From NCBI GenBank assembly GCA_015231435.1, contig JADGBN010000008.1, forward strand, positions 1-51,927: DNA of 51,927 nucleotides, in the 5' to 3' direction. Shown here piece by piece: positions 42,186-49,923 of the stretch. The notes under the pieces were generated by a model. It saw only the letters and a program-made list of their open reading frames with translations, did no database searches and was not told the origin of the DNA. The DNA comes from Gammaproteobacteria bacterium. Its GTDB lineage: Bacteria; Pseudomonadota; Gammaproteobacteria; Thiohalomonadales; Thiohalomonadaceae. The position numbers and the translations under genes are program-made. Each line of letters opens with the position of its first letter. Position 1 is the stretch's first letter.

Positions 42186-43096
42186 TATCTCTTGATTAAC
42201 GGCCAGAGCCAGGCTGCACCGCGAACGCCGCCGGAGTCACCGTGTACCGGGGGGAGGAGCGGGGTGTTCACATGATCCGTGGTAAATACATAGGGCTCCC
42301 AAAGTTTGGGCACGTTGTCGTAGAGGCGGCTCACCTTTGACATGCCGCCGCCGAGGATAATGACATGCGGATCAAAAATATTGATTACATGGGCGAGGGC
42401 GCGTGCCAGTCGCTGTTCATAACGTTGCAGCGTCGCCTCTGCGATGGGGTCGCCTGCGGTAGCGGCAGCAACAATCGCGGGCGCCAAGAGATCTTGACCG
42501 GTGATCGCCAGATGATCACGGGCAATGCCGGTACCGGAGATCCATTGTTCGAGGCAACCCTGCTGTCCGCAGTAGCAGTCGGGCCCCGGGATCTCTGTGA
42601 TGGTTGGCCATGGCAGCGGGTTATGGCCCCACTCACCGGCAATCGCGTGGCGTCCGCGTAATACCTCGCCCTTCACTACTAAACCACCGCCGCAGCCGGT
42701 TCCGAGAATGACGCCAAAGAGGGTCTCATACCCCTTACCGGCGCCATCCACTGCCTCTGATACGGCAAAACAGTTGGCATCGTTCTCAAGGCGGATCGGA
42801 CGCCCTATCGCCGCCTCAATATCCGCTTGCAGTGGTTGGCCAATTAGACAGACTGAATTGGCATTGCGAATTAACCCCGTTTCCGGGGAGGGTGCGCCGG
42901 GAATGCCGACGCCGACCGTGGCCTTCATGCCCAGCAGGGTATCACACTCGGTAATTAGTGCGACAATGGCTGCTACGGTGCCACGGTAGTCACCCTGCGG
43001 TGTATCGACACGTTTACGGTGTAAAATATCACCGTTCTCGTCAAGGGCGACAATTTCGATTTTCGTACCACCAAGATCAATTCCAATACGCATCAC
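42170..43096 (-). CDS. ROK family sugar kinase (fructokinase/NagK-like)
   Basis: A 308-residue kinase of the ROK family. N-terminal MRIGIDLGGTKIEIVALD binds ATP phosphates; ENDANCFA holds the catalytic Asp; GEWGHNPLP and CYCGQQGCLEQWISG form the zinc-binding ROK signature. The zinc motif and overall pattern resemble fructokinase Mak and N-acetylglucosamine kinase NagK; the substrate is not certain. The last residues (TRHP) and the TGA stop come from the ERIC-like element, so the native C-terminus is altered slightly. No sugar transport gene is adjacent. Confidence 0.9.
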   Translation of the reverse strand: MMRIGIDLGGTKIEIVALDENGDILHRKRVDTPQGDYRGTVAAIVALITECDTLLGMKATVGVGIPGAPSPETGLIRNANSVCLIGQPLQADIEAAIGRPIRLENDANCFAVSEAVDGAGKGYETLFGVILGTGCGGGLVVKGEVLRGRHAIAGEWGHNPLPWPTITEIPGPDCYCGQQGCLEQWISGTGIARDHLAITGQDLLAPAIVAAATAGDPIAEATLQRYEQRLARALAHVINIFDPHVIILGGGMSKVSRLYDNVPKLWEPYVFTTDHVNTPLLPPVHGDSGGVRGAAWLWPLIKRYTRHP

Positions 43097-43209
43097 GACT
43101 CCTAAAAGCTATCTCCGGTAAGGGGTGAGTTTAACCGACCTCTTTGCGGTTAGCGACCAGCAGTGGCAATATTTCCCCAAAGTCACGCGCTGTGTCAGAA
43201 TGCATCCAT

Positions 43210-43377
43210 GCGGAACTCCCAATACCATTAGGTTAAGTTAAGGGTGTCCACTTGCCCGATTGCCGAGTGTCGGCGGCATGGACGCCGCCGTCAAGCCCCC
43301 AGGGATGGGTTTACGGCGTCTCGGCAAGTGGGTAGTGGACATCCTCAGGCTTAACTTAATGATATGGCGGAACTCCC
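43210..43377. mobile_element. 146-bp palindromic MITE-like element with 11-bp target repeat
   Basis: GCGGAACTCCC occurs at 43210-43220 and again at 43367-43377. Between the copies is a 146-bp element whose ends are inverted (AATACCATTA and, reverse-complemented, CATATCATTA), followed by TTAAGTTAAG and TGTCCACT in both arms. The centre folds strongly: GGCGGC-ATGGAC-GCCGCC, and GCCGAG with CTCGGC. It encodes nothing credible. Similar GGCATGGA-type palindromes are, from memory, widespread in Gammaproteobacteria. It accounts for about half of the 336-bp gap between the ROK gene and the sulfatase-fold gene; the left part (43097-43209) shows nothing else but a small TAACCG/CGGTTA hairpin. Confidence 0.7.
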
Positions 43378-43408
43378 TGCTGCTTTTGCCTCAGGGAGCC
43401 CTTTTTTT
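43373..43408 (+). terminator. Terminator-like hairpin just before the sulfatase-fold gene
   Basis: CTCCCTG (43373-43379) pairs with CAGGGAG (43392-43398), followed by a T7 run (43402-43408). It has the form of a plus-strand rho-independent terminator but lies 25 bp before the ATG of a plus-strand gene, with no plus-strand gene ending upstream. It may be a leader attenuator or block read-through. The left arm overlaps one copy of the 11-bp repeat. Confidence 0.55.
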
Positions 43409-43432
43409 ACTCTCTAACCTAGGTTTTCTACT

Positions 43433-45442
43433 ATGTTTTTCTCCTCATCTTGCATTCCCCCGCGAATTCGGCTGCTGCTGCTGCCGACGCTTGTTTTAGT
43501 GATTCTCATGGGGGTGATGCGACTTATATTTCTTTTCTGGTTTAATAATCCCGTTGATCCGATCACCTATGCCAATTTGCTTCATGCACTCTATATCGGC
43601 ACTAAGTTTGACCTGCGGGTGGCACTGCTGTTGCTGTTGCCGATGGCCATTTTAGGCTGGATAAACTTTATTTCGCCGCTTACAGTGCAGGGGCGCTGGC
43701 TCTGGTCAATTTATGGTTCAGTTGCCGTCACCCTGCTACTGCTCTTCTATATGGTTGATTTTGGACACTATGCCTACTTAGGTAAGCGTCTTGATCAGAC
43801 GGCGCTGCGCTTTGCCGCCGATCCGTTGATATCTGCACAGATGGTGTGGGAGAGTTATCCGGTCATCCCGCTAATGATTCTGTTAATAGTGAGCGCAGTG
43901 GTAACTTTTTGGGGGGGGTATCGTCACCTGCGGCGTTATGCCGGGGCCACCTATCAACCGTTGGCGATAAAGTGGCGCGCCTGGTTAATTATTGGCGCGG
44001 TGCTGCTCTACTTTTTCGCCATTTTTGCCAAAATTTCCTGGTACCCGCTGCGCTGGAGTGACGCCTATTTCTCAACCCACCCCTTTACCAGTGCCCTTGC
44101 CTCTAACCCGGCGGTCTATTTTGTCTATACCGTTAATAACGGGGGGGCCCCCTATGATGAAGCTGCGGCACGCAGTGCCTATCCCGCCATGGCGGCGTAT
44201 CTGGGTGTCGAGAATCCCGATGCCAATTCCGAGGTTTTGCAATATCAGCGTCAGGTTACAGCGACGCCGCTTTTTCAGCAGTCGCCTAATGTGGTGATAG
44301 TCGTTCTTGAGTCTTTTGCCACCTTTAAGACTGGGCTCTCCGGAAATCCGCTGAGTGCGACCCCCCATTTTGACCAGATGGCGCAGCAGAGTATCTACTT
44401 CCCTAACTTTTTTACCCCCCATACCGGTACAGCACGCTCTCTTTTTGCCCTGCTAACAGGAATTCCCGATGTGCAGCCCGGTGAGACCGCCTCGCGTAAT
44501 CCGATGATTGCGAGTCAGCAGACGATTGTCAACGCCTTTAGCAGTTACAAAAAGTTCTACTTTCTCGGGGGGAGTGCCAGCTGGGGAAATATTCGCGCCC
44601 TTTTTGCCAACAATATTGAGGGGATTACCCTATTTGAAGAGGGTAGTTATGAGGCGGCGGCGGTTGACGTCTGGGGGATCTCCGATCTTGACCTTTTTCG
44701 TGCTGCAAATGCGCAGTTTCGCCAGCAGCAGCAACCCTTTTTCGCCGTGGTTCAGACCAGCGGTAACCATCGTCCCTACACCATTCCCAAGGATAATGCC
44801 GGATTTACCTTTGTCGAGCCGGACGTTGATTTGACGCAACACGGATTTGATTCGGCAGGGGAGTACAACGCCTATCGCTTTATGGATCACGCCATTGGCG
44901 AATGGATGACGATGGCCAAAAAGGAGGCCTATTTTGCCAATACGCTCTTTGTCTTCTTTGGTGACCATGGTCTTGCCGATGCCCCCGGGAATCACACCTT
45001 AAAGCAGGAGTTTCAACTAAAAATGGGGAGTTATCGGGTGCCATTAATTTTTTATGCCCCCAACCATCTGCCAGCGGAGCGGCGTGAAACGGTTGCCTCG
45101 GAGGTGGATCTGCTGACGACTGTTGCGGCGATAACCGGGCATTCGCATCTTAATACCACCTTTGGCCGTAATCTCTTTGATCCGACCTATGATCAAGCGC
45201 GTTACGCCTTTACCATTGATCACGCCACACCCGTCGAGATTGGTCTAATTGGCAAAGACAGCTACTTCAAAATGATAGCCGACGGGAGTCAACCGCTGTT
45301 GCATCCCCTTGGCGATAGCGAACCGCGTCGCGATATCACGGCTGAACAGCCAGAGGTGGCTGCCAGAATGCAGCAACTGACGCTCGACTACTATCAGACG
45401 ATCCGTTATCTGCTTAACCATAATCAGCCGGTAAAGCGTTAA
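43433..45442 (+). CDS. LTA synthase family protein (sulfatase-fold phosphoglycerol transferase-like)
   Basis: A 669-residue inner-membrane protein. Five N-terminal membrane helices (to about residue 205) are followed by a periplasmic alkaline-phosphatase/sulfatase-fold domain. The nucleophile is Thr333 in HTGTARSLFALLTG, and the metal site includes FFGDHGL (D511, H512). VVIVVLESFATFK is the first metal-binding strand. In Gram-negative bacteria such proteins act as phosphoglycerol or phosphoethanolamine transferases on membrane glucans or lipids; the substrate here is unknown. Upstream are a MITE-like element and a terminator-like hairpin. Expression may depend on sequences within those. Confidence 0.9.
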   Translation: MFFSSSCIPPRIRLLLLPTLVLVILMGVMRLIFLFWFNNPVDPITYANLLHALYIGTKFDLRVALLLLLPMAILGWINFISPLTVQGRWLWSIYGSVAVTLLLLFYMVDFGHYAYLGKRLDQTALRFAADPLISAQMVWESYPVIPLMILLIVSAVVTFWGGYRHLRRYAGATYQPLAIKWRAWLIIGAVLLYFFAIFAKISWYPLRWSDAYFSTHPFTSALASNPAVYFVYTVNNGGAPYDEAAARSAYPAMAAYLGVENPDANSEVLQYQRQVTATPLFQQSPNVVIVVLESFATFKTGLSGNPLSATPHFDQMAQQSIYFPNFFTPHTGTARSLFALLTGIPDVQPGETASRNPMIASQQTIVNAFSSYKKFYFLGGSASWGNIRALFANNIEGITLFEEGSYEAAAVDVWGISDLDLFRAANAQFRQQQQPFFAVVQTSGNHRPYTIPKDNAGFTFVEPDVDLTQHGFDSAGEYNAYRFMDHAIGEWMTMAKKEAYFANTLFVFFGDHGLADAPGNHTLKQEFQLKMGSYRVPLIFYAPNHLPAERRETVASEVDLLTTVAAITGHSHLNTTFGRNLFDPTYDQARYAFTIDHATPVEIGLIGKDSYFKMIADGSQPLLHPLGDSEPRRDITAEQPEVAARMQQLTLDYYQTIRYLLNHNQPVKR

Positions 45443-45451
45443 ACAGGGTGA

Positions 45452-45470
45452 GCGATGTTGCGAACATCGC
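45452..45470 (+). other. Hairpin after the sulfatase-fold gene
   Basis: GCGATGTT-GCG-AACATCGC is a perfect 8-bp stem starting 10 bp after the stop codon. No T-run follows. It may still mark the 3' end of the mRNA. The rest of the 152-bp gap before adk should hold the adk promoter, which I could not place. Confidence 0.45.
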
Positions 45471-45576
45471 CTAAATTGATGGAGCTTATGGGCGTTTTTC
45501 GGCATAATCAGCACTGGAGCGGGTATGGTTATATTGGCAAATCAGTGCTGACTCTCTTCATTTTATCCATTCTTGA

Positions 45577-46248
<672 letters not shown>

Positions 46249-46335
46249 CCCTATAACGAGCGATTTGTAAAACAGGGTTGAAGTGGAACGGTAGTCTCTT
46301 TTTCTGCCGCCTGCCTCAGCCTTGCTTTATCATCC

Positions 46336-47343
46336 ATGTTAACTTCTTCTCCGACTAAAAAGATTGGGGTGCTGCTGAGTAATCTCGGCACACCCGATGC
46401 GCCAACGCCTGCGGCACTACGTCGCTATTTGGCGGAGTTTCTCTCTGACCGCAGGGTGGTTGATCTGCCGCGTCCTCTCTGGTGGCTTATTCTCCACGGG
46501 ATTATTCTGCGCACCCGTCCCGCCCGCTCGGCACGTCTTTATCAAAAGATCTGGCAAGCGGAGGGGTCGCCACTGCTGCTCATCAGCCGGGCGCAGCAGC
46601 AGGGTTTGCAGCGTTTGCTCGATGCAAAGTCACCAAACCGCTATCTGGTGAGTTTGGGAATGCGTTACGGTAACCCTTCCCTGAACGCTGCCCTGAGTGA
46701 ACTTGAGGCTGCAGGGTGTGGAGCCGTTATCGTGCTGCCGCTCTATCCGCAGAACTCCTGCGCCACAACCGCCTCTACCTTTGATGCGCTTGCGGCGGCC
46801 TTCAAACAGCGGCGACATCTGTTACCGCTTCATTTTATTAATAATTACCATGACCACCCCGATTACATTAATGCCTTGGCAGAATCGGTTAAAGAGGCGT
46901 GGCAGCAACAGCCGCGTGGGCAGCTGTTACTCATCTCCTTTCATGGTACGCCGCAACGCTATCAGCAGCAGGGCGATCCCTACTACGGGCAGTGTCAACG
47001 AACCGCAGAGCTGCTGGCTGCGGCACTGGAGTTAGACGCTGCCGAGTGGAAGCTCACCTTTCAGTCGCGTTTTGGTCGTGAGCCTTGGTTACAACCCTAT
47101 ACCGACGAAACAATGGCGGCACTTCCAGCGACTGGGGTACGCAGTATTGACGTGATCTGTCCGGGGTTTGCAGCCGACTGTTTAGAGACGCTTGAAGAGA
47201 TTGGCGAGGAGAATCGTCAGCTTTTTATTAAATCAGGTGGCGAACAGTACCGTTATATTAGTGCGCTAAATGAGACAGCAAGCCATCTGCAGATGATGAG
47301 CAGGCTGGTTAAGGCAGCGCAGTCGACAATACTCACCGCCTGA
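46336..47343 (+). CDS. hemH: Ferrochelatase
   Basis: A 335-residue enzyme that inserts Fe2+ into protoporphyrin IX, the last step of protoheme synthesis. Motifs: LLSNLGTPDAPT at the start, LLISFHGTPQR with the metal-site His203, and CPGFAADCLETLEEIGEE with the acidic proton-path residues. Heme made here feeds the ccm pathway encoded 6 kb upstream. The adk-hemH order is conserved. Confidence 0.96.
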   Translation: MLTSSPTKKIGVLLSNLGTPDAPTPAALRRYLAEFLSDRRVVDLPRPLWWLILHGIILRTRPARSARLYQKIWQAEGSPLLLISRAQQQGLQRLLDAKSPNRYLVSLGMRYGNPSLNAALSELEAAGCGAVIVLPLYPQNSCATTASTFDALAAAFKQRRHLLPLHFINNYHDHPDYINALAESVKEAWQQQPRGQLLLISFHGTPQRYQQQGDPYYGQCQRTAELLAAALELDAAEWKLTFQSRFGREPWLQPYTDETMAALPATGVRSIDVICPGFAADCLETLEEIGEENRQLFIKSGGEQYRYISALNETASHLQMMSRLVKAAQSTILTA

Positions 47344-47352
47344 CCCTATCTC

Positions 47353-48210
47353 CTATTTGCTATCCGTAAAGGTGGCTGCCTGTAGGGTATTCTGCATGAG
47401 TGTCGCCACCGTCATCGGGCCCACCCCGCCGGGAACTGGGGTTATCCAACCGGCGCGTTGCACGGCGGTGGCAAAATCGACATCGCCGCAGAGTTTGCCA
47501 TCGGGCAGGCGGTTAATTCCCACATCAATGACCACGGCACCTGCCTTTAGTGATTCGCCGCGAATAAACGCCGGTTGACCAATCGCCGCGACCAGCAGAT
47601 CAGCGGCGGCAATCTTTGTCGTTAGATCACGGCTGCGACTGTGGCAGAGTGTCACCGTGCAGCCAGCCTGCATCAGCTCCAAGAGCATTGGGCGACCGAC
47701 AATATTAGACTGGCCAATGACCACCGCATCCATACCCGCAAGGGGGATTTGGTAATTCTCCAGCAGGGTCATTACCCCGCGCGGCGTGCAGGGGCGGAGC
47801 AGCGGACGCCGCTGTGCCAGACGACCGAGATTGTAGGGGTGAAAGCCATCGACATCCTTGGTCACCGCAATGCGCTCAATAACCGCGTTACCGTCTATGT
47901 GGGCGGGCAGGGGGAGTTGCACGAGAATGCCATGAATGCGACTGTCAAGATTGAGCTTGTCAATAAGGGCAAGCAGCTCATCCTGCGGACAGTTAGCGTC
48001 AAGATCGTAGGCAAAAGAGGTGATTCCCACCTCCTCACAGGCGCGCCGCTTGCTGGCGACATAGACCGAGGAGGCCGGATCATGACCCACCTGAATCACC
48101 GCCAGACCCGCTGCAGGTTTGCCAGAAGCGCACCGTGCAGTAATCGCCTCAGCCACTTGTAAACGTAAGCGCGCCGCTGCCGCCTTGCCATCAATCAGAG
48201 TTGCACTCAT
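47353..48210 (-). CDS. folD: Bifunctional methylenetetrahydrofolate dehydrogenase/cyclohydrolase
   Basis: A 285-residue enzyme that interconverts 5,10-methylene- and 10-formyl-tetrahydrofolate. Motifs: [16 protein letters not shown] with the catalytic Tyr and Lys, [37 protein letters not shown] (NADP loop) and [16 protein letters not shown]. The start at 48210 ([15 protein letters not shown]) fits the family; a reading from 48270 adds 20 extra residues. Convergent with hemH and divergent from the tRNA gene. Confidence 0.96.
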   Translation of the reverse strand: MSATLIDGKAAAARLRLQVAEAITARCASGKPAAGLAVIQVGHDPASSVYVASKRRACEEVGITSFAYDLDANCPQDELLALIDKLNLDSRIHGILVQLPLPAHIDGNAVIERIAVTKDVDGFHPYNLGRLAQRRPLLRPCTPRGVMTLLENYQIPLAGMDAVVIGQSNIVGRPMLLELMQAGCTVTLCHSRSRDLTTKIAAADLLVAAIGQPAFIRGESLKAGAVVIDVGINRLPDGKLCGDVDFATAVQRAGWITPVPGGVGPMTVATLMQNTLQAATFTDSK

Positions 48211-48309
48211 TACCGATTCCATGAGAAAAACTAAAAGCTTATTGTCGCAGAGCCGCAGGGACAATGCCACTATGGCTGATGTGGTGATGCTATTTTATTA
48301 GGCGGGGAA

Positions 48310-48338
48310 TTGAATCTCGACGCCTCATCCGTTATCAT
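48310..48338 (+). promoter_or_regulatory. Promoter of tRNA-Thr
   Basis: TTGAAT (48310-48315), a 17-bp spacer and TATCAT (48333-48338), followed by GGCGC, a GC-rich discriminator as expected for stringently controlled stable RNA genes. The tRNA begins 12 bases downstream. Confidence 0.6.
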
Positions 48339-48350
48339 GGCGCTAAGACT

Positions 48351-48426
48351 GCTGGTGTAGCTCAGTTGGTAGAGCAGCTGATTTGTAATCAGCCGGTCGG
48401 GGGTTCGAATCCCATCGCCAGCTCCA
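48351..48426 (+). tRNA. tRNA-Thr (anticodon UGU), CCA encoded
   Basis: A 76-base cloverleaf: acceptor stem GCTGGTG/CGCCAGC, D stem GCTC/GAGC, anticodon stem GCTGA/TCAGC with loop TTTGTAA giving anticodon TGT, T loop TTCGAAT, discriminator T and encoded CCA. The T stem is GGGGG/CCCAT, so it has a G-A mismatch at 50-64 and a G-T pair at 49-65, a little weak. It marks the start of a region of gene remnants. Confidence 0.95.
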
Positions 48427-48435
48427 AATAAATCA

Positions 48436-48472
48436 AAGGCCTGCATCCATCGTGGATACAGGCCTTTTTTTT
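48436..48472 (+). terminator. Terminator of tRNA-Thr
   Basis: AAGGCCTG pairs with CAGGCCTT, then after one mismatch ATCCA pairs with TGGAT around a TCG loop. A T8 run follows. It lies 9 bases after the CCA end. Confidence 0.9.
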
Positions 48473-48587
48473 CGGGCTAGCACCGTGATTGGGTTTAGAG
48501 TAATCGTCAGCAATTTAACGCCCCGCGTCACCACATCTTTAAATCGCAAATCTGCTTATCGGTCGTGCCTTGGCTTAACACCAAGCG

Positions 48588-48608
48588 AAAAAACCCGTCA
48601 AAGCGGGT
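48588..48608 (-). terminator. Minus-strand terminator at the end of the accessory genes
   Basis: ACCCG-TCAAAG-CGGGT with six A on its left forms a short minus-strand hairpin followed by T6. It lies about 90-210 bp after the last minus-strand accessory genes and may end their transcript. The rest of 48473-48699 holds no credible intact gene. On the minus strand, between about 48690 and 48630, one frame reads DCGDYKKRITEKSRDS and may be a displaced C-terminus of the small gene beside it. Confidence 0.5.
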
Positions 48609-48699
48609 GGGGGAGGGTTGTGAGAGGGGTTATTGTCCGTCTATGGAATCACGCGACTTCTCGGTAATCCGTTTTTTATAATCGCCGCAATCATCCGCC

Positions 48700-48825
48700 T
48701 TAAATCAGCCGCTTCGGAGTCTCTGAAGTCACCTGACTAAGTAATAAAATGAACCGTTCATCATTTTTCCAATGTTTACAGACAAGGCGCACGCCGGTTA
48801 GGGTGGAGATGGGGATGGTGGTCAT
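48700..48825 (-). CDS. Small hypothetical gene, possibly frameshifted
   Basis: A 41-residue reading frame (starts MTTIPISTLTGVRLVCKHW, ends TPKRLI) whose ATG overlaps the previous stop as ATGA, so it could be translated by coupling. The TGVRLVCKH stretch recalls small zinc-ribbon-like proteins in which CKxCG is expected; here Trp replaces the second Cys. Beyond its stop another frame continues with protein-like sequence (DCGDYKKRITEKSRDS), so the gene may be a broken form of a longer one. No function is assigned. Confidence 0.4.
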   Translation of the reverse strand: MTTIPISTLTGVRLVCKHWKNDERFILLLSQVTSETPKRLI

Positions 48826-49112
48826 GCGGCGTGGCGGTAATCGGTGACACTAATCACTGAGTCAGCCAATCTTTGCAGGTCTGCTGCCTCGCCCGTCTTA
48901 TCTGCTACCTGTTCAAGCAGGCGCATAAAAGCAGCGTCTGCCTCTTTAAGCTGGCCTATCTGTGTCACGCTCAATCTATGCAAATTTTTTTCTAGCACTT
49001 CACGCGCCCCGCAGGTGATGAAGGTATCGACATCATCGGCACTCCATGTTTTAGAGTGCGCCAAATAGCCGTTTAAGTATCTCTCTAATTCGTTCAGGGA
49101 TGGTGGTTTCAT
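48822..49112 (-). CDS. Hypothetical protein, candidate immunity partner
   Basis: A 96-residue acidic, all-helical protein (MKPPSLNELERYLNGYLAH at the start, ending VISVTDYRHAA) that I do not recognise. The start at 49112 has a GAGGG site 10-11 bases upstream; a start at 49169 is possible. It overlaps the end of the preceding minus-strand gene by 62 bases in another frame. Its size, acidity and tight coupling to a possible RNase-toxin fragment fit an immunity or antitoxin protein, but that is inference. Confidence 0.55.
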   Translation of the reverse strand: MKPPSLNELERYLNGYLAHSKTWSADDVDTFITCGAREVLEKNLHRLSVTQIGQLKEADAAFMRLLEQVADKTGEAADLQRLADSVISVTDYRHAA

Positions 49113-49617
49113 AAACTTTGCGCCCTCTGTTGGCTTGGTTCTGTGCAAAACTGGCAAACCGATCATCATGTGGATAAGCGGTTTTTATCGTTCCGTTTCC
49201 ATCTATCACGACAGACCATGTTTGGTTGTCCATCTCAATTTCAATATAGCCCCCATCACCCAATCTGGCAATCTCAGCAGAAGATAACGCCTCAAAAGTC
49301 TTGATAATGTAATCTTCTTGGTCGGTGATGTGGTCGTAGCCTATGCGGCGCTCAATGTGCGCTTCACGTTTGCCATCATCATACCACAGCGATTCAAACA
49401 ACTCCTGTTTTGGTAGGTGACTACCCGCCTCAGCCAAAGCAATGAGCTTTAATATCGTATCGGAGACTTTCTGTTCTGGTTCCATCCGCTCAGTATAGCC
49501 CTCTTTGAACTTCGGATTGACCTTCGCCAGCTTCTCTGCCTCCACCTTTTTCATCCGCTCTTGCGAGTCGTCTGCGCCGCCGTGGTAGTCCCAGCCATTA
49601 CGGTTGAGACCATACGA
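49051..49617 (-). pseudogene. Possible MuF-like / BECR-type RNase toxin fragment
   Basis: The frame is open from the preceding stop (49618-49620) to 49051 with no ATG, GTG or TTG before the ATG at 49554. The codons before that ATG read as real protein: NRNGWDYHGGADDSQER. The GWDYHGG stretch resembles the C-terminal end of phage Mu F/SPP1 gp7-type head proteins (GWDYNPG pattern). The last 75 residues contain WSVVIDGNGTIKTAYPHDD, like the IKTAYP strand of BECR-fold (barnase/EndoU/colicin/RelE-like) RNases that are often fused to MuF proteins. The 5' part is missing. If translated from 49554 it gives 167 residues. Family assignment is from memory of motifs and is not certain. Confidence 0.4.
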
Positions 49618-49923
49618 TTAACTGGCTCTCACTCTCTCCTGATAGGCGGCAAATAGCCAAGCGAGGCGTTCGCTTTCGTTGTTAAATGGTTCAGGGCGGT
49701 AGCACTGTTCGACTGCTTTATCGAGGGCGGTGTGTGCTTTGCGTAGATCCTGCGGCATGGTGAGTGGGTCGTAGAGATCGGCCAGGGTGCTGTTGGGGTG
49801 GTTGGCGCGGGCTTCGAGCACCGTTTGCGCCAGCTGTTCGACCCGTTGGCGTTGCGGTTCGGTGGGGGTGGGCCAGGGGTAGTTGTTATATACCCCAGAT
49901 CTATGAAAATGCTTGATTTTCAT
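49618..49923 (-). pseudogene. C-terminal remnant of an MmeI-like class I DNA methyltransferase
   Basis: About 90 residues match the extreme C-terminus of MmeI-type restriction-methylation proteins: VYNNYPWPTPTEPQ, the LADLYDPLTMPQDLRKAH stretch and ALDKAVEQCYRPEPF. Full proteins have 900 or more residues. The first ten residues (MKIKHFHRSG) come from the left end of the IS630 element, so the insertion sequence supplies the start and the rest of the gene is gone. The end ERVRAS also looks shortened. It cannot methylate DNA. Confidence 0.8.

Noticed and set aside
43260-43499. 79-codon frame beginning MPSVGGMDAAVKPPGMG
   Set aside because: It translates the palindromic MITE-like element and the terminator hairpin; nothing supports expression.
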